Assembly (NCBI RefSeq): GCF_014642405.1
Contig: NZ_BMIN01000015.1
Coordinates: 41,207-105,206 of the forward strand
DNA length: 64,000 bases
Origin: Pontibacillus salipaludis
GTDB taxonomy: Bacteria > Bacillota > Bacilli > Bacillales > BH030062
Reading direction: 5' to 3'
How positions within the stretch are numbered: position 1 is the first letter of the stretch; every line of letters begins with the position of its first letter. Shown one piece after another: positions 26,431-34,850 of the stretch. Below the pieces are notes generated by a model. The model ran no database searches and was not told where the DNA came from. It saw nothing but the letters and a program-made list of their open reading frames with translations. The translations under genes and the position numbers were made by a program.

Positions 26431-26449
26431 TATGCAAAAACCATGCCAA
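26431..26449 (-). promoter_or_regulatory. sigma-54 (SigL) promoter of the ptb-bcd-buk-lpdV-bkd operon
   Basis: Minus-strand TTGGCATGGTTTTTGCATA has the invariant GG and GC dinucleotides with exactly ten bases between them, a near-consensus -24/-12 element. The start would lie near 26422, some 26 nt before ptb. The adjacent gene encodes a sigma-54 activator, as in B. subtilis bkd. Confidence 0.88.
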
Positions 26450-26460
26450 CTTAATTGCTT

Positions 26461-26474
26461 TGAAAACGCTTTTT
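26461..26474 (+). promoter_or_regulatory. weak cre-like site at the bkd promoter
   Basis: TGAAAACGCTTTTT matches 12 of 14 cre positions and lies between the sigma-54 promoter and the candidate activator site. The match is not better than expected for an AT-rich region read on two strands, so this is only a candidate. Confidence 0.25.
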
Positions 26475-26488
26475 TATACACGTCGCCA

Positions 26489-26510
26489 ATGCAGTGTTTT
26501 GCATACTATG
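26489..26510. promoter_or_regulatory. candidate BkdR upstream activating site
   Basis: ATGCAGTGTTTTGCATACT holds a dyad ATGCA-N6-TGCAT centred about 80 bp upstream of the predicted sigma-54 start, a normal activator distance. A matching TGCA-N6-TGCATACT lies at 28599-28619 in front of bkdR itself. This site overlaps the bkdR stop codon. Binding by BkdR is an inference. Confidence 0.45.
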
Positions 26511-28584
26511 AAAAATCATGCATGCTAGTTTTGTCAATTCCATACTTCTCAAGCTTATAATACAAGTTACGTATCGAGACCCCTAAGGCTTTTGCTGTCT
26601 TGGTTTTATTTCCTTCACAAGACCGAAATGCCTCTTTTATAACTTTTCTCTCGAAATCTTCAAGTGACTGCTGCAAAGTTTGCCCTCCCCATTCTTTTGA
26701 AGGTTCTTCTTTCAGCACAGGGTTTTTAGGGTGCTCAAAAAGCTCAGGCAAGTGAGATAGCTTGACTTCCTCTTCGTTCATATTCATATAAATCATAGCT
26801 CTACCGATAATGTTCTCAAGTTCCCGGACATTCCCAGGCCAATTATACTGTTCTAAATAACGCAAGGCCTCTTCCGAAATGTCACTAACATTACGGCCGT
26901 AATCTTGGTTAATCTTATGAATTAAATGGTAAACCAAAGAGGAGATATCAACATTCCTTTCTCTAAGCGGCGGAATGAATATCGGTAATCGGTTGAGTCG
27001 GTAGTATAAATCTTCCCTAAAGCTCTTATCCATAATTGCTTTTTCCATCTTTACGTTAGTAGCAGCAATTACTCGCACATCAATAGAGATCGGTTTCGTC
27101 CCACCTACACGGACAATCTCATTCTCCTGGAGAACCCTCAATAACTTGGCCTGCATAGGCAAGGACAACTCGCCTATTTCATCCAAGAATATACTTCCGT
27201 GATTAGCTTCTTCGAAATAACCCCGTTTACCACCACGTTTAGCACCTGAAAAAGCACCCTCTTCGTAGCCAAACAATTCACTTTCCAATATCGATTCTGC
27301 AATCGCAGCGCAATTCACACGAATAAATTTATTATGCCGACGATCACTTTCATTATGAATGGCATGAGCGAACAACTCTTTACCCGTACCAGATTCCCCT
27401 CTCAATAAGACCGTGGCAGGAGTTTTAGCCCCCACCTTCGCTTGCTCAAGTGCAAGAGTCATTTCTGGCGAATCTCCAATAATATCATCAAAGGTATATT
27501 TAGCTTCAAGACTTCGTATAATTTGCCGGGCTTTTCTAAGTTCACTTGTTAATGAACGTATTTCTGAAACGTCATGAAGAACACCTACACTACCTTTTAA
27601 CTTTCCGTCCACAATAACCGGAGCAACATTTACGAGAACTTCTTTATTCGAAGGTCCAACACTCATCCGTACCCCACGAACGGCACGCCTCGTCTGAAGG
27701 ACACGCATGTGCATACTTTCACCCTCAGATATATCAGCCGTCGCAGGCTTACCTACAATATCTTTCTCTGAAAGCCCCGTGATTCGCGTGTAAGCCGGGT
27801 TAATCATAATCCCCATTCCATTTTCATCTACCACAGAAATCGCTTCTTCAGAAGAATGTATAATAGCTTCTAACATCGTCTTAACTTCTTTTAGATCTGT
27901 AACTTCTTCAGCCAAATCCACAACTTCTGTAATATCATTAAATACCGCGAAAGCACCCAGAACTTCTTGATGAGATCCGATAATCGGTATTCTTGTTGTG
28001 ATAATCTTACGCCCATTTTCGAGCTCAAGCTTTTGATTCACTTCTTTACGACGAACACGTAAGACATGAGACAATCTTGACGTTGGAATTATTTCGTGAA
28101 TAGGCTTGTCCATCGCTTCTTTTCTAGTTGTTCCTAGAATGCGCTCTGCACTCCTATTCATAAATGTCACAGCTTCCGAACGATCAATCACAATCATGCC
28201 GTCATGAATGGCACTTAGAATGAGTTCTTGCTTATGAGTCTGCCTCTTAAGCTCTGACAATAATTCGTTTTTCTCTTCTAGCAGTTCTGATGTTATGTAA
28301 GCAACAGAACCAGGGATTACGACCGTTTTCTTCGACCTCGCCTGAAGCAACTCTTCAAAAACCCCTTCATCACCCGTTGCTTCAATGACAATATCAACAT
28401 CCTGATTCAAATACCTTTTCCAATCTGTACCCGTTGGTATACCCTCACGCCTCGCTAATTGCATCCCAGGAGCCTGCTCTTTTGTATCTACAACAGCAAC
28501 AATTTCCATCATTTCCGTGCCACCTAAGAGGGTCAAAAGAGCAGTCCCCCCTTTTCCAGCACCTACAACTAAAACTCTCTTCAT
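26506..28584 (-). CDS. bkdR: BkdR, sigma-54-dependent activator of branched-chain catabolism
   Basis: 692 residues. An N-terminal Rossmann-like domain starts [14 protein letters not shown]; two PAS domains follow (about 120-225 and 235-345). The AAA+ domain has Walker A GESGTGKE (about 396), GAFSGA (a Ser variant of the sigma-54-contacting GAFTGA loop, about 443) and Walker [10 protein letters not shown] Fis-type helix-turn-helix ends the protein ([17 protein letters not shown]). The ATG at 28584 is preferred because AAGGTG lies 9 nt upstream, whereas the GTG at 28596 is too close. It lies upstream of its target operon, same strand. Confidence 0.93.
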   Translation of the reverse strand: MKRVLVVGAGKGGTALLTLLGGTEMMEIVAVVDTKEQAPGMQLARREGIPTGTDWKRYLNQDVDIVIEATGDEGVFEELLQARSKKTVVIPGSVAYITSELLEEKNELLSELKRQTHKQELILSAIHDGMIVIDRSEAVTFMNRSAERILGTTRKEAMDKPIHEIIPTSRLSHVLRVRRKEVNQKLELENGRKIITTRIPIIGSHQEVLGAFAVFNDITEVVDLAEEVTDLKEVKTMLEAIIHSSEEAISVVDENGMGIMINPAYTRITGLSEKDIVGKPATADISEGESMHMRVLQTRRAVRGVRMSVGPSNKEVLVNVAPVIVDGKLKGSVGVLHDVSEIRSLTSELRKARQIIRSLEAKYTFDDIIGDSPEMTLALEQAKVGAKTPATVLLRGESGTGKELFAHAIHNESDRRHNKFIRVNCAAIAESILESELFGYEEGAFSGAKRGGKRGYFEEANHGSIFLDEIGELSLPMQAKLLRVLQENEIVRVGGTKPISIDVRVIAATNVKMEKAIMDKSFREDLYYRLNRLPIFIPPLRERNVDISSLVYHLIHKINQDYGRNVSDISEEALRYLEQYNWPGNVRELENIIGRAMIYMNMNEEEVKLSHLPELFEHPKNPVLKEEPSKEWGGQTLQQSLEDFERKVIKEAFRSCEGNKTKTAKALGVSIRNLYYKLEKYGIDKTSMHDFS

Positions 28585-28598
28585 CCGCATCCACACCT

Positions 28599-28619
28599 TG
28601 CAATTATTTGCATACTTTT
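28599..28619. promoter_or_regulatory. second copy of the BkdR-site-like dyad, upstream of bkdR
   Basis: TTGCAATTATTTGCATACTT repeats the TGCA-N6-TGCATACT pattern found at 26489-26510. It is directly in front of the bkdR start codon and could mediate autoregulation. Confidence 0.4.
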
Positions 28620-28723
28620 ATCTTAGGTGAATATGCACTTTTTAGCAAGCGTGAGGAGGCTAGGAAGACCTCAACTTCTCTGATATACTACAATTGGAAA
28701 GAGCAAAAAGGGGAGACAAACTA

Positions 28724-28957
28724 ATGGCTCGATTTATGGCAATGGTGATTTTATTCCTTCCTGGAGCACTAGCTGTTTTGGGATTCAAACTCATGCGTGA
28801 TAGCTTATTTGGAATCGTACAACCTCTTTTATTCCAGGTGTGGATTCAATTCGCATTTGGACTCCTCTTATTCTTAGGAGGACTAGCCTTTATCGGAGGA
28901 TTCATTCTTTATCGCGACAAAAAATCCGGAAAGACTAAAGGACGCTTTAAAGTTTAA
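28724..28957 (+). CDS. yqzF: YqzF-like DUF2627 membrane protein
   Basis: 77 residues with two transmembrane helices (about 3-22 and 36-62), a basic C-terminal tail (YRDKKSGKTKGRFKV), and the ALAVLGFKLMRDSLFG stretch of the DUF2627 family. B. subtilis yqzF is likewise next to bkdR and divergent from it. AAGGGGAG lies 8 nt before the ATG at 28724. Function unknown. Confidence 0.82.
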   Translation: MARFMAMVILFLPGALAVLGFKLMRDSLFGIVQPLLFQVWIQFAFGLLLFLGGLAFIGGFILYRDKKSGKTKGRFKV

Positions 28958-28978
28958 ACATCAATAGCAACACCCATT

Positions 28979-29012
28979 AAGAAGACCACCCAATTTTTGG
29001 GGGTCTTTTTTT
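28979..29012 (+). terminator. terminator of yqzF
   Basis: Hairpin AAGACCACCCAA/TTGGGGGTCTT with a tail of eight or nine T residues on the plus strand, 22 nt after the yqzF stop. Confidence 0.85.
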
Positions 29013-29142
29013 AGACGAACTTCACTTACTTCAGCTTAAGCCAGAAGTGATCAGTGCAACTAAAAGAGATGAATCTATTCTACACGCTGAAAACCTTTGA
29101 TGCAACGAAGTTATGTTAGGTTTCCTCACATACCCTGTTATA

Positions 29143-29172
29143 TTCTACAAGTTGTTTACAATTTGGTATACT
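29143..29172 (+). promoter_or_regulatory. extended -10 promoter for the DUF294 gene
   Basis: TGGTATACT (29164-29172) is a TGn-extended -10 with TATACT. The -35 (TTCTAC, 29143-29148, 18-bp spacing) is weak. Start near 29179, about 30 nt before the TTG codon. Confidence 0.5.
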
Positions 29173-29207
29173 CTAATGAGGGAAACTATTATTAAGGAGG
29201 GAATAGA

Positions 29208-31121
29208 TTGGAGAAATATGTTGAAGTATTTAAACAACAATATCCATTTACAATGCTCACAGAATCACAATATGACCGTGTGTTTACTGATGCTACTGTA
29301 AATTCATATAAGAAGAATCAATTTATTTTTCACGAAGATGAAAAAGAGGAAGAAAGTGATATCTACTTTGTTCTTAACGGCCTAGCGAAAAACATCCTGC
29401 ACCGTTCGAACGGTAAACAGCTTTCGATCCGCTATTACTACCCGGGAGATCTTGTGGGGATTATGATGATGCTAACGAGTGGAGAGATGAAATTTTCTGT
29501 ACAAGCCCTCGAAGAAACGAAAGCCATTCGATTTAAACGGGAGCGCTTTGTTGAAATTATGTCTGAGAACCAGGCTTTCTCTAATATCGTCCTAGAAGGC
29601 ATCAGCAATTTAATGAAAAGTTTATACCATGAAGTGAAATATAAAACGAGCGAGTTGGATGACTCAAGCTACGATCGTGATTTATTCAAGCAACGAGTTG
29701 TGTCCTATTCTGAAACCCCTACTATCATCCATCACAACGCATCTGTCACAGAAGCTGTTAAAATGATGAAAGATGAGAAAGCCGGGGGTCTCATCGTTTG
29801 TGGGGATGACCAAGAATTGATCGGAGTCTTCAATTATCAAGACTTAATCCTCGCCTATTTACAGGAGGATTTCAATGGACGAATTGAAGAGTACTTAAAT
29901 GAAGAACCATACGCTGTTAACGACCAAGACTTTATTTATGACGCGTTATCTTACTTAAAACATAATCCCGCTGCAATTATACCTGTCCTACACAAACAAA
30001 AAGTCGTTGGACTGTTACGGCAAACATCATTTCTAAAGATGCAAAACTCTATATATTTTGACTTACGGTATCAGATCGGTAAAGCAAATTCGTTAGAAGA
30101 ATTAACTAGCTTATCACCTCGATATAATAGAGCCTTTCAGCAGTTCGTAGCTCAATTGTTAGATGACAACATGTTTGCTTATGATATATGCGAATTAATC
30201 TCGAGTTATAATGACGAATTGCATAAACAAATCTTACACTTAGCTGAAGAAGACATGGTTGAGGAAGGGTATGGCACACCTCCCATTAATTATTGTTTTA
30301 TCGTTATGGGAAGCGAAGGAAGGAAAGAGCAAGCTTTCAGCACCGACCAGGACAATGGAATGATTTTAGATGATTACGAACACCTTGAAAATAAGGGCGA
30401 AATTGATACCTTCTTTAAGATCTTCACGGAAAAAGTGAACTACATGCTAGAAACGTGTGGATTTCCTTTATGCAGTGGCGGCATTATGGCCAAAGAAAAA
30501 AAATGGCGTAAATCATTACAGCAATGGCACACTTCCATACAAGAATGGTTGGAAAAAATGGACGCTGAAGAGATTAGGGACTTCACCATATTTATGGATT
30601 TCAGACCTATAGTTGGTGATTTCTCTTTGGCTTATGACCTAAGGGAATTTGTTACTCAAAAAATCCAACGTTCTCTAACGTTACAGCAACTCCTTATGAA
30701 AGATACTTTACGTTTCCGTGTGCCTGTCCAGCCGTTCGGTCGCATTCATGGAACAGGACGGTCTAAAGTATTGAATTTAAAAAAGGGTGCTATTATGCAG
30801 ATTGTAAATGCCGTCCGGATTTATACAATAAAATATGGAATTGATGACGTTAATACGATCAAACGCTTGGAAACCCTTCGTAAACATGAACGATTCCACC
30901 CAAGAGACACAGAGAATGCAAAGCTTGCTTTGCATCGATTACTGAGTTTCCGCTTAAAGCGAAATTTACAACAAATACAGCTCCAAGAAACACTCAACAA
31001 CGATATTAGTGTTATGTCTCTTTCTAAAGAAGAAAGGAAAGTATTGCGAGAATCTCTTCTAATCGCCAAACGTCTTCAGCAAGTACTTGAACTAAGCTAC
31101 AACCGAAATCGGGTGGTTTAA
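29208..31121 (+). CDS. cNMP-binding/CBS/DUF294 nucleotidyltransferase-like signalling protein
   Basis: 637 residues. A cyclic-nucleotide-binding beta-barrel (about 25-118; FIFHEDEKEEESDIYFVLNG, YYPGDLVGIM) is followed by two CBS repeats (about 165-275). A GlnD-like nucleotidyltransferase domain (DUF294, about 325-470) contains GSEGRKEQAFSTDQDNG at 368-384, the metal and nucleotide site, and a C-terminal DUF294_C domain (about 495-630) ends the chain. The start is TTG with AAGGAGG 7 nt upstream. It is one base from the exonuclease gene. The enzymatic target is unknown; a nucleotide-sensing protein modifier is the family-based guess. Confidence 0.88.
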   Translation: MEKYVEVFKQQYPFTMLTESQYDRVFTDATVNSYKKNQFIFHEDEKEEESDIYFVLNGLAKNILHRSNGKQLSIRYYYPGDLVGIMMMLTSGEMKFSVQALEETKAIRFKRERFVEIMSENQAFSNIVLEGISNLMKSLYHEVKYKTSELDDSSYDRDLFKQRVVSYSETPTIIHHNASVTEAVKMMKDEKAGGLIVCGDDQELIGVFNYQDLILAYLQEDFNGRIEEYLNEEPYAVNDQDFIYDALSYLKHNPAAIIPVLHKQKVVGLLRQTSFLKMQNSIYFDLRYQIGKANSLEELTSLSPRYNRAFQQFVAQLLDDNMFAYDICELISSYNDELHKQILHLAEEDMVEEGYGTPPINYCFIVMGSEGRKEQAFSTDQDNGMILDDYEHLENKGEIDTFFKIFTEKVNYMLETCGFPLCSGGIMAKEKKWRKSLQQWHTSIQEWLEKMDAEEIRDFTIFMDFRPIVGDFSLAYDLREFVTQKIQRSLTLQQLLMKDTLRFRVPVQPFGRIHGTGRSKVLNLKKGAIMQIVNAVRIYTIKYGIDDVNTIKRLETLRKHERFHPRDTENAKLALHRLLSFRLKRNLQQIQLQETLNNDISVMSLSKEERKVLRESLLIAKRLQQVLELSYNRNRVV

Positions 31122-31122
31122 C

Positions 31123-31845
31123 GTGCTACCGATTGATTTAGAGATTTTAAAATACATCTTTTTTGAGAAGCATATGTATGCGTTCAAACTCAGACCTTAC
31201 TTAAATACAAATCAATATCACGAGTTATACAAAAAACTTTCTATTCAAGAACATAACGAAGATTTACTAAAGATGCCGATACAAGCAGCTCCATTTACCA
31301 TATTTGACTTGGAAACCACTGGATTACTTCCTGAGTTAGGACATGAAATCATTTCTATAGGAGCGATTCGTATACAAGGGACTAGCCACGTTTCCTACAA
31401 ACGATTTCATCAGTACGTTCGGCCTATACGACCCGTCCACCAACGCACCCTTAACCTTACTGGCATGACTCGCAAGGACCTTCAGGGAGGGCATACGTTT
31501 CTCGAAGCTTATGATGATTTTATGGAATTTAGTAAAGACACAATTCTCGTGGCCTATCCAGCGGCTTTCGATATGAAATTCTTGCAAACGTTACTCAAAA
31601 GGTGGAAGCTACCGATCGACACACCACCCTCTATTGATGCTCAAAAATTGGTGAAAAAAATGTATCCAAACCATAAATACCAACTTGATTCAATGATTGC
31701 ATCTTTCGGTATCACCCAGCTTGAACGACATCACGCCTTAAACGATGCTATTATGACGGCTGAACTCTTCCAACATATTCTTAATGATATTGACTCTTAC
31801 GGTATTAAGACTGTTGAAGATGCCATCGGTTGGATACAAAGCTAA
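31123..31845 (+). CDS. DnaQ-like 3'-5' exonuclease
   Basis: 240 residues. The DEDDh exonuclease motifs are present: FDLETTGLLPE (Exo I, about residue 64), AYPAAFDMKFLQ (Exo II, about 145) and HHALNDAIMTAEL (Exo III, about 205). An N-terminal stretch of about 55 residues has no recognised motif. GTG start with GGGTGG upstream and a one-base gap from the DUF294 gene, so translation is coupled. DUF294/CBS proteins are often found beside such exonucleases. A general proofreading role is not supported by context. Confidence 0.85.
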   Translation: MLPIDLEILKYIFFEKHMYAFKLRPYLNTNQYHELYKKLSIQEHNEDLLKMPIQAAPFTIFDLETTGLLPELGHEIISIGAIRIQGTSHVSYKRFHQYVRPIRPVHQRTLNLTGMTRKDLQGGHTFLEAYDDFMEFSKDTILVAYPAAFDMKFLQTLLKRWKLPIDTPPSIDAQKLVKKMYPNHKYQLDSMIASFGITQLERHHALNDAIMTAELFQHILNDIDSYGIKTVEDAIGWIQS

Positions 31846-31884
31846 GAGTACATGTATTCTAATACCGCAACCTACTGCATAATA

Positions 31885-31915
31885 AAAAAGAGCTTGGATC
31901 CCCAAGCTCTTTTTA
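31885..31915. terminator. bidirectional terminator
   Basis: AAAGAGCTTGG/CCAAGCTCTTT stem (31887-31911) with a four-base loop, flanked by A and T runs, between the convergent exonuclease and aspartokinase genes. Confidence 0.9.
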
Positions 31916-31950
31916 TATTTATATCCTATTAAAGACTGCCCCAACTTTTA

Positions 31951-33306
31951 TTAATCCTCTACAAAGAAAGCCTGATATAAGGATCGAACCGCATCTTCAA
32001 GACGATCAGCCTTAATACCGAACATCATTGAAACCTCTGAGGATCCCTGGTTAATCATTTCTATGTTTACAGAAGCTGAAGCGAAAGCGCGTGCGGCCTT
32101 ACTTGAAACACCAATCGTACTATCCATGCCTTCCCCTACAATCATGATCATCGCAAGATTCCGTTCTATTGTAACTGTATCTACACTCAGTTCTTCTTCA
32201 ATACGCTTGACGATAACCGCTTCTTTCTCAGGAGTTAACTGGTCACTACGCATGATGACAGACATATCATCTATTCCAGAAGGTGCGTGTTCAAAGGAAA
32301 TGTCCTCTTCTTCCAAAATTTGAAGCAAATGACGACCGAACCCTTTTTCACGGTTCATTAAATACTTGCTTACATATAAGCTTAAGAACCCTTCATCACT
32401 TGCAATTCCAACCACCGGTTGCCCTTTGGCGGTCGAGCGTTCAGCAGATATCATCGTCCCTTTGCGATCAGGATAATTGGTGTTCTTAATGCTCACCGGT
32501 ATGCGTGCTTTAAATGCTGGAATCAAAGCTTCATCGTGAAACACAGAAAATCCAGCATACGAAAGTTCACGCATTTCTTTATATGTTAATTCCACAATTT
32601 CTTTTGGATTCGGAACAATGGTTGGATTTACACAATAAACTGAATCCACATCCGTAAAGTTTTCATATAGAGAAGCCTTCACTCCTGCAGCAACAATAGA
32701 ACCCGTTATATCTGATCCTCCACGCGGAAAGGCCATTAGTTGGTCATCCTTTGTATATCCAAAGAAACCTGGTATTACTAAAATTTCATCACGTTTCCTT
32801 AATTCATACAACCGCTCATAACTTTCATCTAATACCTGGGCACGACCTGGTTCATTACTAACAATAATACCAGCTTCTTTCGGATGAACATAAGAAGAGT
32901 CATACCCTAAAGACGTTAAATATTGACTAAGTACTTTCGCTAGAGTGTCCTCACCCATTGCTTTTAAAGCATCCATACGATGAGTAAATACTGTTTCCCC
33001 TGATACGATTGAGCGTAGTTGGTCTTCTACCTCAGTTAACAATTCCTTAGACAAATCAAGGTTTGATAAAATATCCCCGAAACGCTCCAAGACTAGAGAA
33101 AGAACAGTTTCATATTCATCACCGTAATAACTTCTCTCACCTAACTGAATTAGAAGGTCAGTGACTTTTGTGTCTTCTGAATGGCGCTTCCCTGGAGCTG
33201 AAACAACAATACATTTTCGTTGTGGATCTGATGTAATAATTGATGCTACTTTTTTTAACTGTTCTGCACTTGAAACAGAACTACCTCCAAATTTTGCTAC
33301 TTTCAT
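31951..33306 (-). CDS. aspartokinase III-type aspartate kinase
   Basis: 451 residues. The kinase domain opens with VAKFGGSSVSSAEQLKKV and contains FPRGGSDITGSIVAAGVKA. Two C-terminal ACT domains are visible around residues 305-375 and 380-445. The length and MKVAKFGGSS start match the monofunctional AK III type (B. subtilis YclM, threonine- and lysine-sensitive). It phosphorylates aspartate at the entry to the lysine, threonine and methionine pathways, which also supplies diaminopimelate and dipicolinate. GTGGTGAAG precedes the ATG. No lysine riboswitch is recognisable upstream. Confidence 0.92.
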   Translation of the reverse strand: MKVAKFGGSSVSSAEQLKKVASIITSDPQRKCIVVSAPGKRHSEDTKVTDLLIQLGERSYYGDEYETVLSLVLERFGDILSNLDLSKELLTEVEDQLRSIVSGETVFTHRMDALKAMGEDTLAKVLSQYLTSLGYDSSYVHPKEAGIIVSNEPGRAQVLDESYERLYELRKRDEILVIPGFFGYTKDDQLMAFPRGGSDITGSIVAAGVKASLYENFTDVDSVYCVNPTIVPNPKEIVELTYKEMRELSYAGFSVFHDEALIPAFKARIPVSIKNTNYPDRKGTMISAERSTAKGQPVVGIASDEGFLSLYVSKYLMNREKGFGRHLLQILEEEDISFEHAPSGIDDMSVIMRSDQLTPEKEAVIVKRIEEELSVDTVTIERNLAMIMIVGEGMDSTIGVSSKAARAFASASVNIEMINQGSSEVSMMFGIKADRLEDAVRSLYQAFFVED

Positions 33307-33622
33307 TTCGCTTCACCACTTCTTTTTCTTTTTGGCTCTAGTGAACACTTCTATGCATTGAACCACCATTTAGGAATAGTTAAAGGTATTTTCCATTCTT
33401 ACCCTACAAAAAAACATATTTGTGAACAGAGCTTAATTTTTTATATAATTTTTAATCTTATCACGAATACCAGGAAGACGTAAGATTATTTTCATATTTT
33501 TTTAATTTATTATCGCAATAATGCAGTAAAGGGTTAAAGCGAACATCAAGAAAGTATATTTTTCCCTCCACACCGTCATTTCTAACCCCAACGTCAAAAA
33601 AATCCAGTAATATAAAAATACA
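33307..33622. other. AT-rich intergenic region upstream of the aspartokinase gene
   Basis: About 316 nt between the aspartokinase start and the spo0A terminator. No gene, riboswitch or strong dyad was seen. Several T-rich tracts are present and weak sigma-A-like hexamers occur on the minus strand, none convincing enough to mark. Confidence 0.5.
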
Positions 33623-33660
33623 ACAAATAAAAACGCTCTTCTCGAAAGGAGAAGAGACGC
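33623..33660 (-). terminator. terminator of spo0A
   Basis: CTCTTCTC/GAGAAGAG stem with flanking CG pairs and a one-base bulge (33634-33659), followed by a T-rich tail on the minus strand; 40 nt after the spo0A stop. Confidence 0.85.
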
Positions 33661-33699
33661 TTAATTTATACCATATATAATTATAATAAAGACTGAAAC

Positions 33700-34485
33700 T
33701 TACACTGCCATATGCTCTAAACGTAATTTATCAGCGACCATCGCAATAAACTCACTGTTCGTTGGTTTTGCTTTTGTCATGGAAACCGTGTAGCCAAATA
33801 AGGAGGAAATGGAATCGATGTTGCCACGGCTCCACGCAACTTCAATGGCGTGACGAATGGCGCGCTCTACACGAGATGCTGTCGTATTGTACTTTTTTGC
33901 AATGTCCGGGTAGAGTACTTTCGTAATGGACCCAAGCAATTCGATATCGTTATATACCATAGAAATAGCCTCGCGTAGATACATATATCCCTTAATGTGG
34001 GCAGGTACACCAATCTCATGAATAATGTTCGTAATACTAGCGTCAAGATTTAACTTCTTCTCTGGCTTTCTTTCACGCATAGAACGGCCAGAACTTTCAA
34101 AATTAGGTGCAAGACCATACACTTGACGTATGTGATCCCGAAGATTGTCTAGATCAAATGGTTTCAAGATAAAGTAAGAAGCACCTAAATCCACGGCTTT
34201 CTTGGTTGTCTCTTCTTGACCAAATGCTGTTAGCATAATTACATTAGGGAGTTTCTGTTTACCCAATTCTTTCATGCGGCGAAGAACAGCTAAACCATCA
34301 ACATGAGGCATAATAATATCTAAAATGAGAACATCTGGATCCATATCCTCTAGCATCTCTAAGCATTCCTGGCCATTATAAGCTGTACCAATGACCTCAA
34401 TATCAGACTGTTCATCAAAATAGTCTTCGAGCATATTCAATAGTTCCCTGTTGTCATCAGCTAAGCAAACTTTAATTTTTTCCAC
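33700..34485 (-). CDS. spo0A: Spo0A, master response regulator of sporulation
   Basis: 261 residues. The receiver domain (1-125) has the acidic pocket ADDN at the N-terminus, the phosphoacceptor aspartate in [14 protein letters not shown] (about residue 55), threonine in MLTAFG and lysine in ILKPFD. The C-terminal effector domain (about 150-261) includes [20 protein letters not shown] with the recognition helix and ends [17 protein letters not shown]... The GTG start at 34485 follows AAGGAGG by 7 nt; GTG is also used in B. subtilis. Preceded by a sigma-H-like promoter and 0A boxes. Confidence 0.98.
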   Translation of the reverse strand: MEKIKVCLADDNRELLNMLEDYFDEQSDIEVIGTAYNGQECLEMLEDMDPDVLILDIIMPHVDGLAVLRRMKELGKQKLPNVIMLTAFGQEETTKKAVDLGASYFILKPFDLDNLRDHIRQVYGLAPNFESSGRSMRERKPEKKLNLDASITNIIHEIGVPAHIKGYMYLREAISMVYNDIELLGSITKVLYPDIAKKYNTTASRVERAIRHAIEVAWSRGNIDSISSLFGYTVSMTKAKPTNSEFIAMVADKLRLEHMAV

Positions 34486-34533
34486 GAAATTTCCTCCTTA
34501 ATTTCTATTGCCCCCGCTTTTCCTACAGTAAAA

Positions 34534-34560
34534 TTTCGACACTTGCTGGAAATATCCTCT
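34534..34560 (-). promoter_or_regulatory. sigma-H promoter of spo0A with overlapping 0A box
   Basis: Minus-strand AGAGGATAT (34560-34552) fits the sigma-H -35 (RNAGGAWWW) exactly and GTCGAAA (34540-34534) fits the -10 (RNNGAAT) at six of seven, with 11 nt between. The -10 overlaps TGTCGAAA, a Spo0A-binding box, which matches known autoregulation. Start about 42 nt before the GTG codon. Confidence 0.6.
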
Positions 34561-34663
34561 TTTTCTCTTAAGAAATATAATCTTTTTTTCGATTTTCTTT
34601 AATTTCCTTTAATATACTCCCCTATTCGATATAATCCCACATTATTAGCAGAGATGGTTTTCA

Positions 34664-34674
34664 TTTGTCGAATT
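34664..34674 (+). promoter_or_regulatory. upstream 0A box
   Basis: TTTGTCGAATT contains the full Spo0A-binding core TGTCGAA about 120 bp upstream of the sigma-H promoter. It is probably one of the autoregulatory boxes controlling promoter switching at spo0A. The remainder of 34561-34815 is AT-rich with no gene. Confidence 0.55.
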
Positions 34675-34817
34675 ATCTTTATATTTATTATAACACCATC
34701 CCTTAAAATGGCAATGCTTACTGATATATGAAATAAGTATACAAAATTCTATTTAGCACATAGTAAAAAGCTACTCCTTATAAAATTGTCGTATAAAAAA
34801 CTCTTTTTATTTCACAA

Positions 34818-34850
34818 AAAAAAGACAGGATATAGTCGTTCCCTGTCTTT
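34818..34850 (-). terminator. terminator of spoIVB
   Basis: AAAGACAGG/CCTGTCTTT stem with a loop of about 12 nt, followed on the minus strand by eight T residues. It overlaps the spoIVB stop. Confidence 0.8.

Noticed and set aside
33307..33699. Lysine riboswitch or T-box upstream of the aspartokinase gene
   Set aside because: No multi-helix junction, specifier or antiterminator pattern could be recognised; the AK III type usually lacks the lysine riboswitch.
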